From Absidia repens (lineage: Eukaryota > Mucoromycota > Mucoromycetes > Mucorales > Cunninghamellaceae), in assembly GCA_002105175.1 (NCBI GenBank), contig MCGE01000011.1, positions 992,001 through 1,056,000 on the forward strand: DNA of 64,000 nucleotides. Reading direction: 5' to 3'. A program made the translations under genes and the position numbers. Below, piece after piece: positions 12,129 to 22,657 of the stretch. Position 1 is the stretch's first letter, and every line of letters starts with the position of its first letter. Below the pieces are notes generated by a model. That model was not told the DNA's origin. It saw only the letters and a program-made list of their open reading frames with translations, and did not search any database.

Positions 12129-12572
12129 ATGCGTTTCTTCATTGTATTTACTGCCATTGTTGCCTGTCTCTTGGTTGTCCTGGTTGACGCTAAAAAGAAT
12201 GATGCTGGCCGTCGTGATGTGTCTCGTGCTGAAAAAACCTTGATGGAAAAGCGTAACACTTATACTGGTACTGGTACCTTTTTCAATCCCTCTACTGAAG
12301 GTGGCTCTATTGGTGCTTGTGGTGGTTACGAATCTGATACTGCTCATATTGTGGCCATGAACGCTAAGCAATATGGTAACATGGGCCGAAAGAGCGGCTG
12401 GTGTGGAAAGAAGCTCAAGATCTCCTACAATGGAAAAACTACCTATGCTACCGTCAATGATGCCTGTCCCGAATGTGCTTACGGTGATTTGGATTTGACT
12501 CATGTCGTCTTCAAGGCTTTGGAAACCAACATGGACAAGGGTATCATTGATATCACTTGGTCTGTCGTCTAA
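12129..12572 (+). CDS. Secreted RlpA-like double-psi beta-barrel protein (147 aa)
   Basis: Single exon. The first 21 residues are a classic signal peptide (hydrophobic core IVFTAIVACLLVVLVDA). A propeptide ends in EKR, a Kex2-type dibasic site near residue 42, followed by the mature domain. The mature part matches the fungal RlpA-like / riboflavin-aldehyde-forming-enzyme-like barrel: TGTGTFFNPS, GACGGYESD, WCGKKLKISYNGKTTYATV and the signature NDACPECAYGDLDLT with paired Cys. Proteins of this fold are small, secreted, expressed in development or wall remodelling, and related to expansin and cerato-type proteins; most lack proven catalysis. The length is typical. A TATATACA-rich leader precedes the ATG and an AATAAA lies about 100 nt after the stop. 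Confidence 0.9.
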   Translation: MRFFIVFTAIVACLLVVLVDAKKNDAGRRDVSRAEKTLMEKRNTYTGTGTFFNPSTEGGSIGACGGYESDTAHIVAMNAKQYGNMGRKSGWCGKKLKISYNGKTTYATVNDACPECAYGDLDLTHVVFKALETNMDKGIIDITWSVV

Positions 12573-12670
12573 ACATTTTTTTTTTTAGTTGACTTCTGTG
12601 AAGTCGATTAGTTTTCATTATATTATAGTCATGATCATACTTGCATTTCCTTTTTAATTCTTCTGTGAAC

Positions 12671-12676
12671 AATAAA
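12671..12676 (+). terminator. Poly(A) signal of the DPBB gene
   Basis: AATAAA about 100 nt downstream of the stop codon of the secreted barrel protein, followed by an AT microsatellite. Confidence 0.5.
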
Positions 12677-12699
12677 AACCATTTGTAAAATGATAAATA

Positions 12700-12719
12700 C
12701 ATATATATATATATATATA
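12700..12719. repeat. (AT)n microsatellite
   Basis: Pure AT dinucleotide run of about 20 nt in the 3' flank of the DPBB gene. Confidence 0.9.
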
Positions 12720-12944
12720 GATGTTGTAAACTTGAATTATGGAGGAAATTCGCGTTGGAGCTCAACTAGGATGATTCCTGGGTGCGGAAACATCCTAAAT
12801 GTGACGTAAGGAGATGTGCACAGATTGCTTTATATTCAGTGCAATTTATTCAGACGATGAATTGATTGTGCAGTAGGACTAAAAAAAAAAAAAAAGCTCT
12901 GGAACACAATACATGAACTAAGGTTTTCAGTTAAAAAACGAAGA

Positions 12945-13540
12945 TATATTTTATTGCAGTTAGACATCAACGTAGACTGGAACGCTCTGCATTACTCTAA
13001 AAAGATAGTTGTAAACCGTAGAAGGTATGAAAAATGTATCTTTTATGGAAGCGCAACAACGGTCAACATTCATCAAAAGGGGTGATGGTAGTTAAAAGAG
13101 ATCTATTGCACGAGACATGAGAGAGACTAATGAGACATTCTTCATTGAAAAAAGTAAAAGGGGCATATTTTATTCAGATATATATATACAAAGTATAGGC
13201 AAACTAACAATAAACTAAGCTAATGAGGACTCCAAATAGCCAATGGTAGTCCCAAATCCTGAATCCAAAATGAAAGGGTTTCCCCATGCATCTTGTAATC
13301 CCTGAGCTGAAAACCCTTCTAAACTAGTCCTGATACAATTCTAGGTCCAAAATAACCCCATACAAGTTGAATGGAGAAGAAAAAAGAAGGGAAAAAAAGA
13401 AAATGGAAAGAAAAGAGTGCGGAAAAAAAAGAGGGTGAAGTTCACGGGGTCGGTATTTGAATCATTTTTTCTCCAGTCTCCTTTTTTTTTTTGCAGTGCT
13501 CGGGCCCAAGGAACCTCCCTATGAAGAATGTAGACTAGTA
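12945..13540 (+). repeat. Dispersed non-coding repeat, copy A
   Basis: Member of a family also present at about 31549, 39185 and 47345, all in plus orientation. Shared landmarks in order are a CATGAGAGAGACTAATG box, a CATATTTTATTCAGATATA box, an AAACTAAGCTAATGA box, a CCCAAATCCTGAATCCAAA box, GGGTTTCCCCATGCA, CCCTTCTAAACTAGTCCT, a purine-rich GAAGAAAA tract, and TTCACGNGG..GG followed by a T-rich stretch. No open reading frame spans it. Borders are approximate. This copy is short: it lacks the extra 3' block seen in the copies at 39 and 47 kb. Confidence 0.75.
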
Positions 13541-13865
13541 CTAATTATATTTTTATCCAATCACCAGTACTACGCGTATTATTGAAATAATGGTTTGATT
13601 TCTTTATTTTGAGAGTAATCAAGATCAAGCAATAATAGAAAATAGTAAAAACAAGAAAATAAAAATAAAGGCAGTCGTATCGAAATTTTGATCTCGAAGA
13701 TGACTGTGACATAAATACTAACCAAAAAAAAAAGGTAATCAAAAATTCATATAATGTAAATAAATAAAAAGAGAAAAAAAAATTCATAAAATCAAAAAAG
13801 CATAGTACTGTACATAGCATAGCCACTAAAACGATGATTGCCTTCCATACTCGCCTTTTTTTGGT
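13541..13865. other. Intergenic region
   Basis: Purine-rich stretch on the plus strand, downstream of the WC-2 homologue on the minus strand. No supportable gene. Confidence 0.45.
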
Positions 13866-15404
13866 TTACTCCATGTTCGACAACTGCTCTATGATTCTGA
13901 CCTTCTTATTCTTTTTAGCCCATCGAAGTCCGCATGCATTGCAGAGACTATGTCATAAAAAAAAAAAAAAGGAGAAGGGTTAGAAAATAAATCATAGCGT
14001 TGTTTGAAATTGAATTCATGCAAAAAGGGCACTTACGTTTTTGGACCCATTGGACCTTTTCTCCATTCAGGCGAATTGGTTGAACCGCAATCAGAGCATC
14101 GATAATCTTCCATTGTGACATAGACCTTCTTCTGAAAAGTAATAAAGGAGGAGATATATATATAAAAAACATCAAGAAAATATAAATAGAATACCAATGA
14201 GTTCATCAAGGCTATATATACAGTTCTCTTTTACAGGCAGATCTCCCTTGATTGTCTTTTTCTTTTTTTAATCGGCCATCCGAATAAAAAAAAATAATAT
14301 AAGACAAAAAAGAAAAAATTATTGTTAGGTTTGGGGAAGGAGGTAGGATGTAAAAGAGAAGAATTACCTATTTTTTTTTTTTTTTTTTGAAATACTAACC
14401 TTTCGTTTCTTGTTATCGACAGCATCTTCATTTCCGGAGGTAGTGTTGTTCAAAGAATTGTCATCAGGGGTTGATTGTGATAATTGATCTCCACCTTCAC
14501 CGTTTGCATTGTTGCTACCACCGTTGTTCGAAGGCATCCAGGGGTTATTCGATTGATGCCACCCTGACTGCATCCACGAAGCAATGACAGAGGACGGTTG
14601 ATTGGTAAGGGAGGAGACGGATGATGATGGTGAGGATAACGAGTCACCTTGTTGAATAAAGTTTGATGGAGAAGAATTGGAGTTTGATGGAGATGCGGAT
14701 GCCGAGGAAGAAGAAAGCTGGGCTAAGCGTTGTTGTAAAAGCTGGTTTTCTCTCTTCAAATTCATAAGCAAATCAAAGGTCGAAGGATCGCATGACTGAG
14801 CAATGGCAAAAAAAGCATAATAATTGGACTCAATACTATTGGACTTTGTAATTGTATAAGTGGGAACGTCATCAGGTTTGGAGTAGCCGAAAGATTGCAA
14901 GCAGGTAAATCCTTGAAGTGGTTCCTTTCGCTTCCAACGAAATTGGACCTGGGTGAGCCGGAGCGGGGTTTCAAAAACTTTATCAAGCATTTCATAAAAA
15001 ACAGAATGATCATCAGGGTGAAGAAACTCTGAAATCATATGCCCCACGACGTCGTTCGATCCATAGCCTGTCAATCCTCGGCACGAATCTGAGCAATAAA
15101 GTACATCCCCGTGAGCTGACAAGACAAAGAGGAAAACCTTTTCGTCATTCAATAGTTGCTCAGACCAATGTCGTTCAGCATAGATTTGGGTGATGTCAGG
15201 TGAAAAATAATTCGCTTTTTCTTGTTGCTGCTGGATTTGTTGCTGCTGCTCCTGAATCTGCTGTTGTTGCTGTTGAATTTGTTGCTGTTCTATTTGAATT
15301 TGCTGCTGCTGTTGAATTTGTTGAATTTGCTGCTGCTGTTGTTGATTTTGTGTATCGTCGTCTTGTTGCATGGTAATGGATGCTACCTTGACGGTATGAA
15401 TCAA
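13866..15404 (-). CDS. wc-2: White collar-2-type PAS/GATA photoreceptor-complex subunit, 3 exons (393 aa)
   Basis: Exons 15404-14400, 14131-14037 and 13947-13866 (1182 nt). After a long Gln-rich N-terminus (repeated CAG/CAA codons) a PAS domain spans about residues 85-205 ([19 protein letters not shown]..., [22 protein letters not shown]). A Ser-rich linker with a coiled-coil-like [15 protein letters not shown] follows, then a single GATA zinc finger CxxC-x18-CxxC from about residue 347 ([16 protein letters not shown]...LCNACGLRW). The x18 spacing and one PAS domain without a LOV GXNCRFLQ motif identify WC-2 rather than the flavin-binding WC-1. WC-2 (MADB/WCTWO in Mucorales) pairs with WC-1 to drive blue-light transcription and phototropism. 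The true start may be the second in-frame Met at 15371. The 268-nt intron after exon 1 is unusually long here and could hide a small exon. Confidence 0.9.
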
Positions 15405-17457
15405 TTTATATAATTCAGGTCTGTTTCAATATGATCGGAGTTTGTAACTTTAGGTCGATTCTTTTCAGTAGGAGGAAAGATAGAGTTTTTTAGGTCAATA
15501 TGCTAGTTGCGTTGTGCATAAAAATGATTTTTATTTTTTTTATTTTAATTTTTGTTACCATGTACCTTTGTGATGAAATATAATGAATATAGAAAAATCG
15601 AGGTGGTTTAAGCAAAACTAAACGGGTCGGTTAAATAGAGCACTCAAAATATTTCAATTGAAAAATGTATGTTCTGTGATAGTAATACAGTTGATAGAAT
15701 CGTGAAGAAAGTCAAAGAAAGAAAAGAAAATGACAAAAAGGAAAAGAAGAAAAGGAAGGATTTTATACTTTTCAACAATGAAGCAGAAGGAGGAAATTAG
15801 CGCCGCTCCTGTTGTATTTACACGGTATGATGCTGTTTATATGATGATGACCTTCCCATTTATGGAATCTTTGCAAACGCTGCTATGGATGATGATGCCG
15901 ACCTTCCCATTTATGGAAGCTTTACAAAAGCATGTAACAGTAGCCCTTGCACAATGCTTGTATACTTTTAATACTGATATGACATCATTGTCACCCGCTG
16001 GTCGGATGTTTATATTTTTCTCCTCATTTCCTTTCCCTCACCAATTTAAGCTATATGATGCCCTTTTTTTTTTTTTTTTTTTTTTGGTGACATCAACTGC
16101 AACAAGGTTTTCTTGCATGAAAGAAACTAAAAATGCATCAGCATCATTATTAAGAGAAAAAGAGCATCTATCTTGCCATACGAACTATACCATTTTAGTT
16201 ATAGTTACCCTCTATATATAAAAACAATGGTAAAATAAACTATAAAAAAAGATCATCCCCCCTTGACAGACTATACTTTTTACACTGTCCAGGTCCTGAA
16301 GTCTGGAACCTAAAAAAAGTTAAAAGTACATTATATATTTTTTCCTAGTGTCAAAAATACAAGCCATTTTTTAACTTCCGTGGCGTAGATCTTTTTTTTT
16401 TTTAAACTACATTCGCAAAGCCAATCATTATCAGTCACAATTAATATCATACCACTTCCCTTTTTTTTTCTAACTCCAGATCGGTCATTTAAACGGAATC
16501 AAATTAAGGCATATTTTTCATTTCTGGGGTTATGTTCACCTATTGTGATATGTATTATTTTTTTTCCGCTCTTCCTTTAAACATATTTATATGACATTTA
16601 CGTTATAAAATCAATACTAAATATGTAGCCACAGAGCAGTAAGTGCCAATATGTATGAATCAGGAATATGGAAAAAAGGTCCAATGTCTTCCAATCGATC
16701 AAAAAAACGGGGTTTAAAATAATCAGGGTTTTAACTGTCATCTTCAATACATTTCACACATATATGTATAGTCATCAATGTGGCCATCATTTATAGCAGT
16801 GGACAGAACACTCACATTAAAATGGAAAGTGATAGTGAAGAAGGTAAAAGGGGTGACTATGTAGATCAGTCAAAGTATATCCACAGTCTAAGGCGGAGCT
16901 CATATATTTTAACTAAGGGCCATTAAAAAAAAAAAAGAAAAATCCGGGGGGGGAGTGGACAAAAATGGTTCATTGAATATGATTGGTCTGGAGCCCATAG
17001 ATACAAAAAGCAACCACCAACATGTTTTATGCCCTCAATTTTTTTTAAGCATGAACATAACGCACGTTCTCCCTCATTATTTGTTTGCGTGAAATCCATG
17101 GAAGCCATGCCTTTTTATCTTTTTATGTGGAGATACATTAGAAGAGTGAGCCCACGCCTTTTCTCCTCATGATTCTTAACGACAATCAGATTGGATCAAT
17201 TCCATCACCGTACTAATTATGTTTCATAACTGGCATCCAGGCATTAAAACGGCGTGCAAGATCCAAATGAAATGATTTGTTCAATTTAGAAGACCGCCCT
17301 CCTTTTTGATCTCTGCGACAATAAAGTCAAGGTTACTTTTTTTTTCCCTTCCTTTTTTCCCTTCCTTTTTCTTTTCTATTTTATTTCTCTATTACAATAG
17401 TTTATTTCTACCTTTTATTATATATATACATATTTGCCTTCTATCCACTTTTACAAT
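15405..17457. other. Intergenic region with a decayed-looking tandem repeat frame
   Basis: About 2 kb between WC-2 (-) and the next plus gene. A 163-codon frame at 15730-16221 is interrupted by homopolymer sequence and is probably not a gene. Inside it, 15852-15930 contains two copies of a CCTTCCCATTTATGGAA box 51 nt apart; a shifted frame reads DDDLPIYG twice. The rest is AT-rich. The last 120 nt are a pyrimidine-rich leader for the gene at 17458. Confidence 0.45.
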
Positions 17458-18168
17458 ATGTCGGTAGAAACTGATTGCATCATGGAAGCAGACGTATCGG
17501 CATGGCCAAGTAGTTATTACGGGCGAGGCAAACGCGTGGACTTGGAGAAATTCTTTGAAAAAGTACAACAAGAACAAAAAGAAATTGAACAACGACAACA
17601 AGAAGATCTCGTCAGGAAACGATCTCAACGACATGGAAATGGGCGAAGTGGAGTGCGGCAAGTTAGATTCAGTCCTGATCCGCCGACGGTTTTTGAATAT
17701 GAAGCTGAATATGACACCTTCGATCGACTAGTGTCAAATATTGGCCAATCCAAAGACATTTGGCCTTCTCATGCTCGACGGCCACCACAACGATTGGATC
17801 TACGTCCTATCAGAAATCATCAATACGGCACACCATCTACATGTACCACCGCTACCAACTTACCACCACCTACCACCACTCTATCTCCTGAAAGAACTCC
17901 ATCCACATCTTCCACAGTAAGGTCATCTTCGTTATCTTCCGCATCTACAACAAGATCATCTTCCTTATCTTCTACTTCCACAACGGGTTTACCTTCCACT
18001 CCTCCACTATCACCTTCACCTTGCCATTCTCCTCATGACGACTCTAGCGACGAAGAGGAGCAACCATCACCAATTGTACCACTGACTCCTACAAACTCTT
18101 TACCATTCTCACCAACTACTTTGACCAAGAAACTGACCGCTGTGTTTACTAGAAGGAAACGGTCTTGA
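17458..18168 (+). CDS. Ser/Thr/Pro-rich hypothetical protein with VRFSPDPPTVFEYE motif (236 aa)
   Basis: Single exon. I use the ATG at 17458, the end of the pyrimidine-rich leader, rather than the upstream in-frame ATG at 17434. A charged helix at about residues 23-50 (KFFEKVQQEQKEIEQRQQE) precedes a compact motif RQVRFSPDPPTVFEYEAEYD around residues 68-87, the only ordered-looking block. KxVRFxxPPxVxxYE-like motifs are short linear motifs in fungal regulatory proteins, but no named family follows from this. The rest is Ser/Thr/Pro-rich with an acidic SSDEEEQ run and a basic C-terminus (RRKRS). It is likely intrinsically disordered and phosphorylated. Confidence 0.65.
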   Translation: MSVETDCIMEADVSAWPSSYYGRGKRVDLEKFFEKVQQEQKEIEQRQQEDLVRKRSQRHGNGRSGVRQVRFSPDPPTVFEYEAEYDTFDRLVSNIGQSKDIWPSHARRPPQRLDLRPIRNHQYGTPSTCTTATNLPPPTTTLSPERTPSTSSTVRSSSLSSASTTRSSSLSSTSTTGLPSTPPLSPSPCHSPHDDSSDEEEQPSPIVPLTPTNSLPFSPTTLTKKLTAVFTRRKRS

Positions 18169-18655
18169 TTTAGCTTGCCATCATTATTAGTATCATTATT
18201 CCCCTCTTTTATTTTATCTTATTGTCCTCCTCCCTCTTTTTTTTTTTCTTTGTTTTGTCCCTGCTGGCTTTTCTTTCTTTGTCATTATCCCTATTACTTC
18301 ATTTGGATTTGTCTTATCCTTATCCCTCACAGACTCACATTTTCCATCCATTCCTTTCTCCTATTACATTTATACTATATACACTTTTTTTTTTTTCTAC
18401 ACACACACACACAGACAATCTATCTCTTAACACATTGATCATATTTTATGTTGTGATCACCCTTTTGTATTTCCCATCCTATCTCTTTCTCTCTCCTTAT
18501 TCAATTCCCACCCCTTTTATCATTTTATTCCGTCTCATCACTTTACAATAATGGCTCTTATTTTATGTTTATCAGCAATTCTTTATACCAGTTTTAGTTT
18601 TAAAACACATCAATAAAAACACTATATTTTTTTTATTCGTCATTCCCCATGCTCT

Positions 18656-18690
<35 letters not shown>

Positions 18691-19852
18691 GTAACATTCA
18701 TGCCCGATAGATTAAAAAAAGGGGAGATACTGTGATATGCCCCTCTTTTCCTCTCTTGATCCCCCACTCCTCTTCCATCATCCCGTGGGTCTTCATGTAG
18801 TCAATAGATTCATATTCCATCATAACTCCCCCTATTTTATTTATTTATTGTTTATTTGAATTTGAAAAAAAAACTAACTACAATATATCTAAACTATTCC
18901 ATTGATATCCTAGGTTGTCGTTACAGTGACGGAGTGTGATATATGTCTTAACGAGAGTATGAGTGGTTGATGATGCTGAAGCCACTAGTCAACGTTGTTT
19001 GCTGAATGATCCGTGCGACGTTGTGTGTATGTGTGTGTGCCTGTTTGACATATGGTGTTGATGGTGTAACATGTCCTTTACACTCCTTCACTATTCCATT
19101 TCCACGAGCTTTTGCAAATAGGTCACGGCAGCCACTTGTTGCCCAAAATTGCGGTTGACATTTCTGATACATAATCCAATTCGGGATGCAACGTATTTGG
19201 TGATAATGATGCTACTGTAATCGTTCACAAGGTAGAATTTGTTCCATTTGTAATATGCGTTGATGATGCTACTGGAACGGAGGTGAGAAGCGAGTTTTAC
19301 GGAGAACGTTGGAAGTAAAGGATGGTGTTGGACCTATGATTGTTCCTGACGATGTTGAAATACAGGTGGACGGGGGGGGGCGATCAAAGGGGTTGTAGTC
19401 GTCATTCCTTTACCATCATGTTGTTACAGGAATTGATCAAAGGTATATTATTTAATGCTAGGTGAGATCGATCACAATTGTCAACCAACCAAAAATTTGT
19501 TGGTGTTTCGAAAGCTACAAAAGGTGTTGTGTGCTCGCTATCGTTGACCCTAGTTTTCCATTTTCATACTTATTCTAACAATGTTTGTCCGTTGCGATGT
19601 GTTGTTTCTGTTCTATTGATGGAACGACAAGCAGTCCTTCGTATTTACAAAAAAAAAAAAAAAAACCATCCCTGATGTTGTATTTGTCCCTTATATAACA
19701 TATCCACAAAATCATCTACTCAAGTAAATCAATTGTATGCAAGATAAATTTTTATTGACAAAATAAAAATTAAAGGATATAATGTGACTAAATATATTAC
19801 GACAAGTAACTACTAAACAATCCAAAAAGTCAATCGATCAAATCATGCCCAT
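18169..19852. other. Intergenic region with T-rich tracts and possible coding remnants
   Basis: About 1.7 kb. The first 500 nt are the C/T-rich 3' region of the previous gene, then a run of about 30 T at 18659-18689. Between 18950 and 19640 the minus strand has short open pieces (one reads CQPQFWATSGCRDLFAKARG) broken by stops and shifts, so it may be a gene remnant. No family recognised. Confidence 0.4.
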
Positions 19853-21418
19853 CTACTTCTTATCGCTCTTCGGCCTGTTCAAGTAAGTCATCAACCGCCA
19901 AATGAATACCCCAGTGTCTGCCTGTTGAAATTGTAGTTCACTATTCATAGAAGTTGCTAATTTCCGGTCTTCGAGTTCATCATTCAATGGGATATAGTAA
20001 GCTTGTCCCTTGCCATCGCTGTCGGCGAAGAATTCCAACCGATACTCTATACCTATATATATATATATATATATATACGCAAAAGTCAGAATAAATGCAT
20101 AAACTTCTTTTTTGTTTTGTTTTGTTGTACGCATATTTCAAAGCACTTACTTCCAAGTTTTCCAGTTTGCCTGCAAGTAACTTTCGCAACGTCTACGTCG
20201 TCGTTTATTTCGTAATCGATGATAGTCAAGCCAGTGAATTTTTCGCAGAAGTTGATATATGATGTCAGAGATGACATGACGGTTGCTCCTCTGCTTTCCG
20301 CTATTTCCTGATTTTCCATGATTTGTTTTTTGAGTTGATTGATTTGTAATGTTAAAGTACCCACTATGGTGTAAACATAAAATAGCGAATAAAAGTGAGT
20401 CAGTGTTATTTTCTTCATTAGATAGTTCATATCCCTGCCTAGCTTATAGTAAATATATCCTTCGTACTTTCTATCATATCCGCTTCATGCATGCTTCGGT
20501 ACTCAGTGATCCCGGATAACCATTCTCCGTCTAGATTGCTTTGATGCTGCGTTGTATCGGCTTTGACCATGATAAGTTCGGAAATACTCGCGTCCAATTT
20601 CGTCATTACGTCGCTAAGGTGTTGTTCCAGTGATTTCGCATGCTGATGAAGGCCGCGGACTTCTGTGTCATATGCTTATGTTGGCATTTCATAAATAAAA
20701 AAACATTGAGCTTTTCTGTCCATTGCCAGCCATATGCCCCATAAATTGCTTTATTACCTGCATACTTCTGTTCTGCATATTGCTTGTATTCCCTTAATTG
20801 CTTTTGCGGTTCGGATTCTTCCAATGTTGCAAATTGAATATACTTTTTTTCGGCTTCCATGGCACGGTTTTCTAACTATATATCAATAAATAATACTTTT
20901 CTTTGTTAGGTCAAGGGCATAATATATATATATATATGTTCTTCTCTACATACCAGTTTAATTTGTCTCTTCCGTTTGGAAATTTCCTTCAACAAGTTTT
21001 CCTTACTTTGGTCGCCTTCATCAGCTTGATCAAACGGCTTCTGATCTGGTTGTTGCTGAGACTGTGATTCTTGATTCTGCTGCTGTAGCTGTTGTTCTCG
21101 GTTATGTGATTGCCGTTCTCGAATCTGTGAGTATTGATAGTGATATGAGTCTTCTCGTTTGTACTGACGCCCCGGCTCTGAAGATTTAGTAGGAACTAGC
21201 TTGGACAAAAACAACCGCCCCCCCCAAAAAAATAAATTAGTTAGTGAACAATCATTGGTATGACTGGAATCAATAATGCAAACGACTTACGATTTGTAGG
21301 TTTAAGTTGTGTCTAATTTTGATGAAAGATAAGAAAAGAACAACAATGTCAATGCCAGGTAAAAGAAAAATGGGGTAACTGGTTTTTTTTTTTTTTTTGT
21401 GCCCAAACTTACCTGCAT
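19853..21418 (-). CDS. CSM1: Csm1/Pcs1-type monopolin subunit, 7 exons (331 aa)
   Basis: Exons 21418-21413, 21312-21291, 21195-20954, 20875-20758, 20662-20468, 20363-20151 and 20052-19853 sum to 996 nt. The N-terminal two thirds is charged and Gln/Glu-rich with heptad-like helices (LLKEISKRKRQIKL; LQINQLKKQIMENQE), as expected for the Csm1 coiled coil. The last third (about residues 215-325) fits the Csm1/Pcs1 C-terminal globular domain: FCEKFTGLTIIDYEIND, VTCRQTGKLGS, IEYRLEFFADSD, AYYIPLNDE, ELQFQQADTGVFIWRLMTYL, matching the family pattern of YxDLTGL..., FxCxQTG...G, hydrophobic beta strands and a final helix. Csm1 crosslinks kinetochore microtubule sites (monopolin) and also works in rDNA silencing. 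Exon 1 codes only Met-Gln; a longer in-frame start at 21565 would run into the divergent gene. The donor of exon 5 (GTACGA) is weak. Confidence 0.72.
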
Positions 21419-21573
21419 TGTAGTTGGGTTAAAGAAAAGCAAAAATGAAAAAAAGGATAGGTTTTGATTAAAGAGCACGCAGCTGGGTTTTAATACTTGA
21501 TATTTGTATTTGGACGCGAATGGGATTGGCGCGAATTTTTTGAACTTTTTTTTTGTCCCCTCCACATACAGTA
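21419..21573. promoter_or_regulatory. Divergent promoter with MBF/E2F-like sites
   Basis: Only 155 nt separate the start codons of the Csm1-like gene (-) and thymidylate synthase (+). It holds two GC-rich islands in an AT-rich background: GGACGCGAA (21512-21520) and TTGGCGCGAATT (21526-21537). ACGCG is the core of the MCB element bound by MBF, and TTCGCGCC (reverse strand of the second) resembles E2F sites. Thymidylate synthase is a classical G1/S target in yeasts, so cell-cycle control of both genes is a reasonable inference. Confidence 0.6.
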
Positions 21574-22557
21574 ATGACGGGATCTGCGACTTACCCCCAT
21601 GAAGAATATCAATATCTTCAACTTATCAAACGCATAATGGATGAAGGCGAACACCGGGCCGATCGAACAGGTACTGGTACCATTGCTCTCTTTGCACCAC
21701 CACAACTTCGTTTCTCTTTAAAAGATAATATCTTACCACTTCTCACCACTAAACGTGTCTTTTACCGGGCTGTACTGGAAGAGCTCTTATGGTTTATTCG
21801 TGCCGATACCAACAGCAATCACCTTAGCGAGCGAGGCATCAAGATCTGGGATGGTAATGGATCAAGACAATATTTGGACAAGATTGGGCTTGGTCATCGA
21901 CGACAAGGGGATCTCGGGCCTGTCTACGGGTTCCAGTGGCGACACTTTGGTGCTGAATACATTGACTGTGATACAGACTATACTGGCCAAGGCGTAGATC
22001 AATTACAAACTATCATCGATACTATTAAGAATAATCCTACCGATCGGCGTATTATCTTATCTGCTTGGAATCCTGCAGGTAAAATAATAATAATTATAAT
22101 AAAAGAACACGAAGTATGACGCTGGCAAATTCAAACAATGCTCTATTATTTAGATATACCGAAGATGGCTTTACCGCCCTGTCATGCTTTTTGCCAATTC
22201 TATGTGTCCTCACCGAAACAAGGCGAACGATCAAGGCTATCCTGTGTTCTCTATCAACGATCTTGTGACATGGGATTAGGTGTTCCCTTCAATATCGCCT
22301 CTTATGCTTTGCTAACTAGAATGATTGCTCATGTTACTGATTTGGAACCTGGCGAGTTTATCCATACGATGGGCGACACTCACGTTTATGTGGACCACAT
22401 GGATGCACTCAATCAGCAACTTACTCGTGAACCAACCCCCTTCCCTACCCTTAGCTTTGCTAGAAAAATTGACTCTATAGATGATTTTACCTTTGATGAT
22501 TTTATTTTACATGATTATCGCCCTCATGCCAAACTTGATATGAAAATGTCTGTTTAA
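21574..22557 (+). CDS. CDC21: Thymidylate synthase, 2 exons (302 aa)
   Basis: Exons 21574-22078 and 22154-22557 join in phase (G|AT at WNPAD). The enzyme converts dUMP plus 5,10-methylene-THF to dTMP plus DHF, the sole de novo dTMP source. Clear signatures: [13 protein letters not shown], the folate/dUMP region [63 protein letters not shown] with catalytic Cys178 in [34 protein letters not shown], and a C-terminal KMSV in place of the more usual MxV ending. Length (302 aa) is typical. I start at MTGSATYP; an in-frame ATG 21 nt upstream is possible. An AATAAA directly follows the stop. It shares a short divergent promoter with the Csm1-like gene. Confidence 0.97.
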
Positions 22558-22560
22558 ACC

Positions 22561-22566
22561 AATAAA
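22561..22566 (+). terminator. Poly(A) signal of thymidylate synthase
   Basis: AATAAA starting 4 nt after the stop codon, followed by a T-rich stretch. Confidence 0.5.
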
Positions 22567-22657
22567 ACTCCGCTTTTTTTTTCTTTTTTAAACGACAGTG
22601 TTGTATTTTTGTTTCTCTTTTATTTGCATCTCCCTTTTTTCTTCTTCTTAAAGTTAT

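Noticed and set aside
12945..13540. Repeat copy A as an LTR or LINE end
   Set aside because: No TG...CA ends with target duplication, no RT/integrase remnant and no poly(A) tail in constant position could be seen by eye; kept only as an unclassified repeat.
15730..16221. 163-codon frame as a gene
   Set aside because: It runs through a poly(T) stretch, lacks any family motif, and codon use differs from neighbouring genes.
18175..18551. Overlapping hydrophobic frames after the gene at 17458
   Set aside because: They are C/T-rich 3' UTR translated as Phe/Leu/Ser/Tyr; no start context or conservation cue.
21413..21565. Longer N-terminus of the Csm1-like protein starting at 21565
   Set aside because: It is in frame but overlaps the start region of thymidylate synthase and reads Phe/Leu-rich from the pyrimidine-rich leader; the Met at 21418 is simpler.
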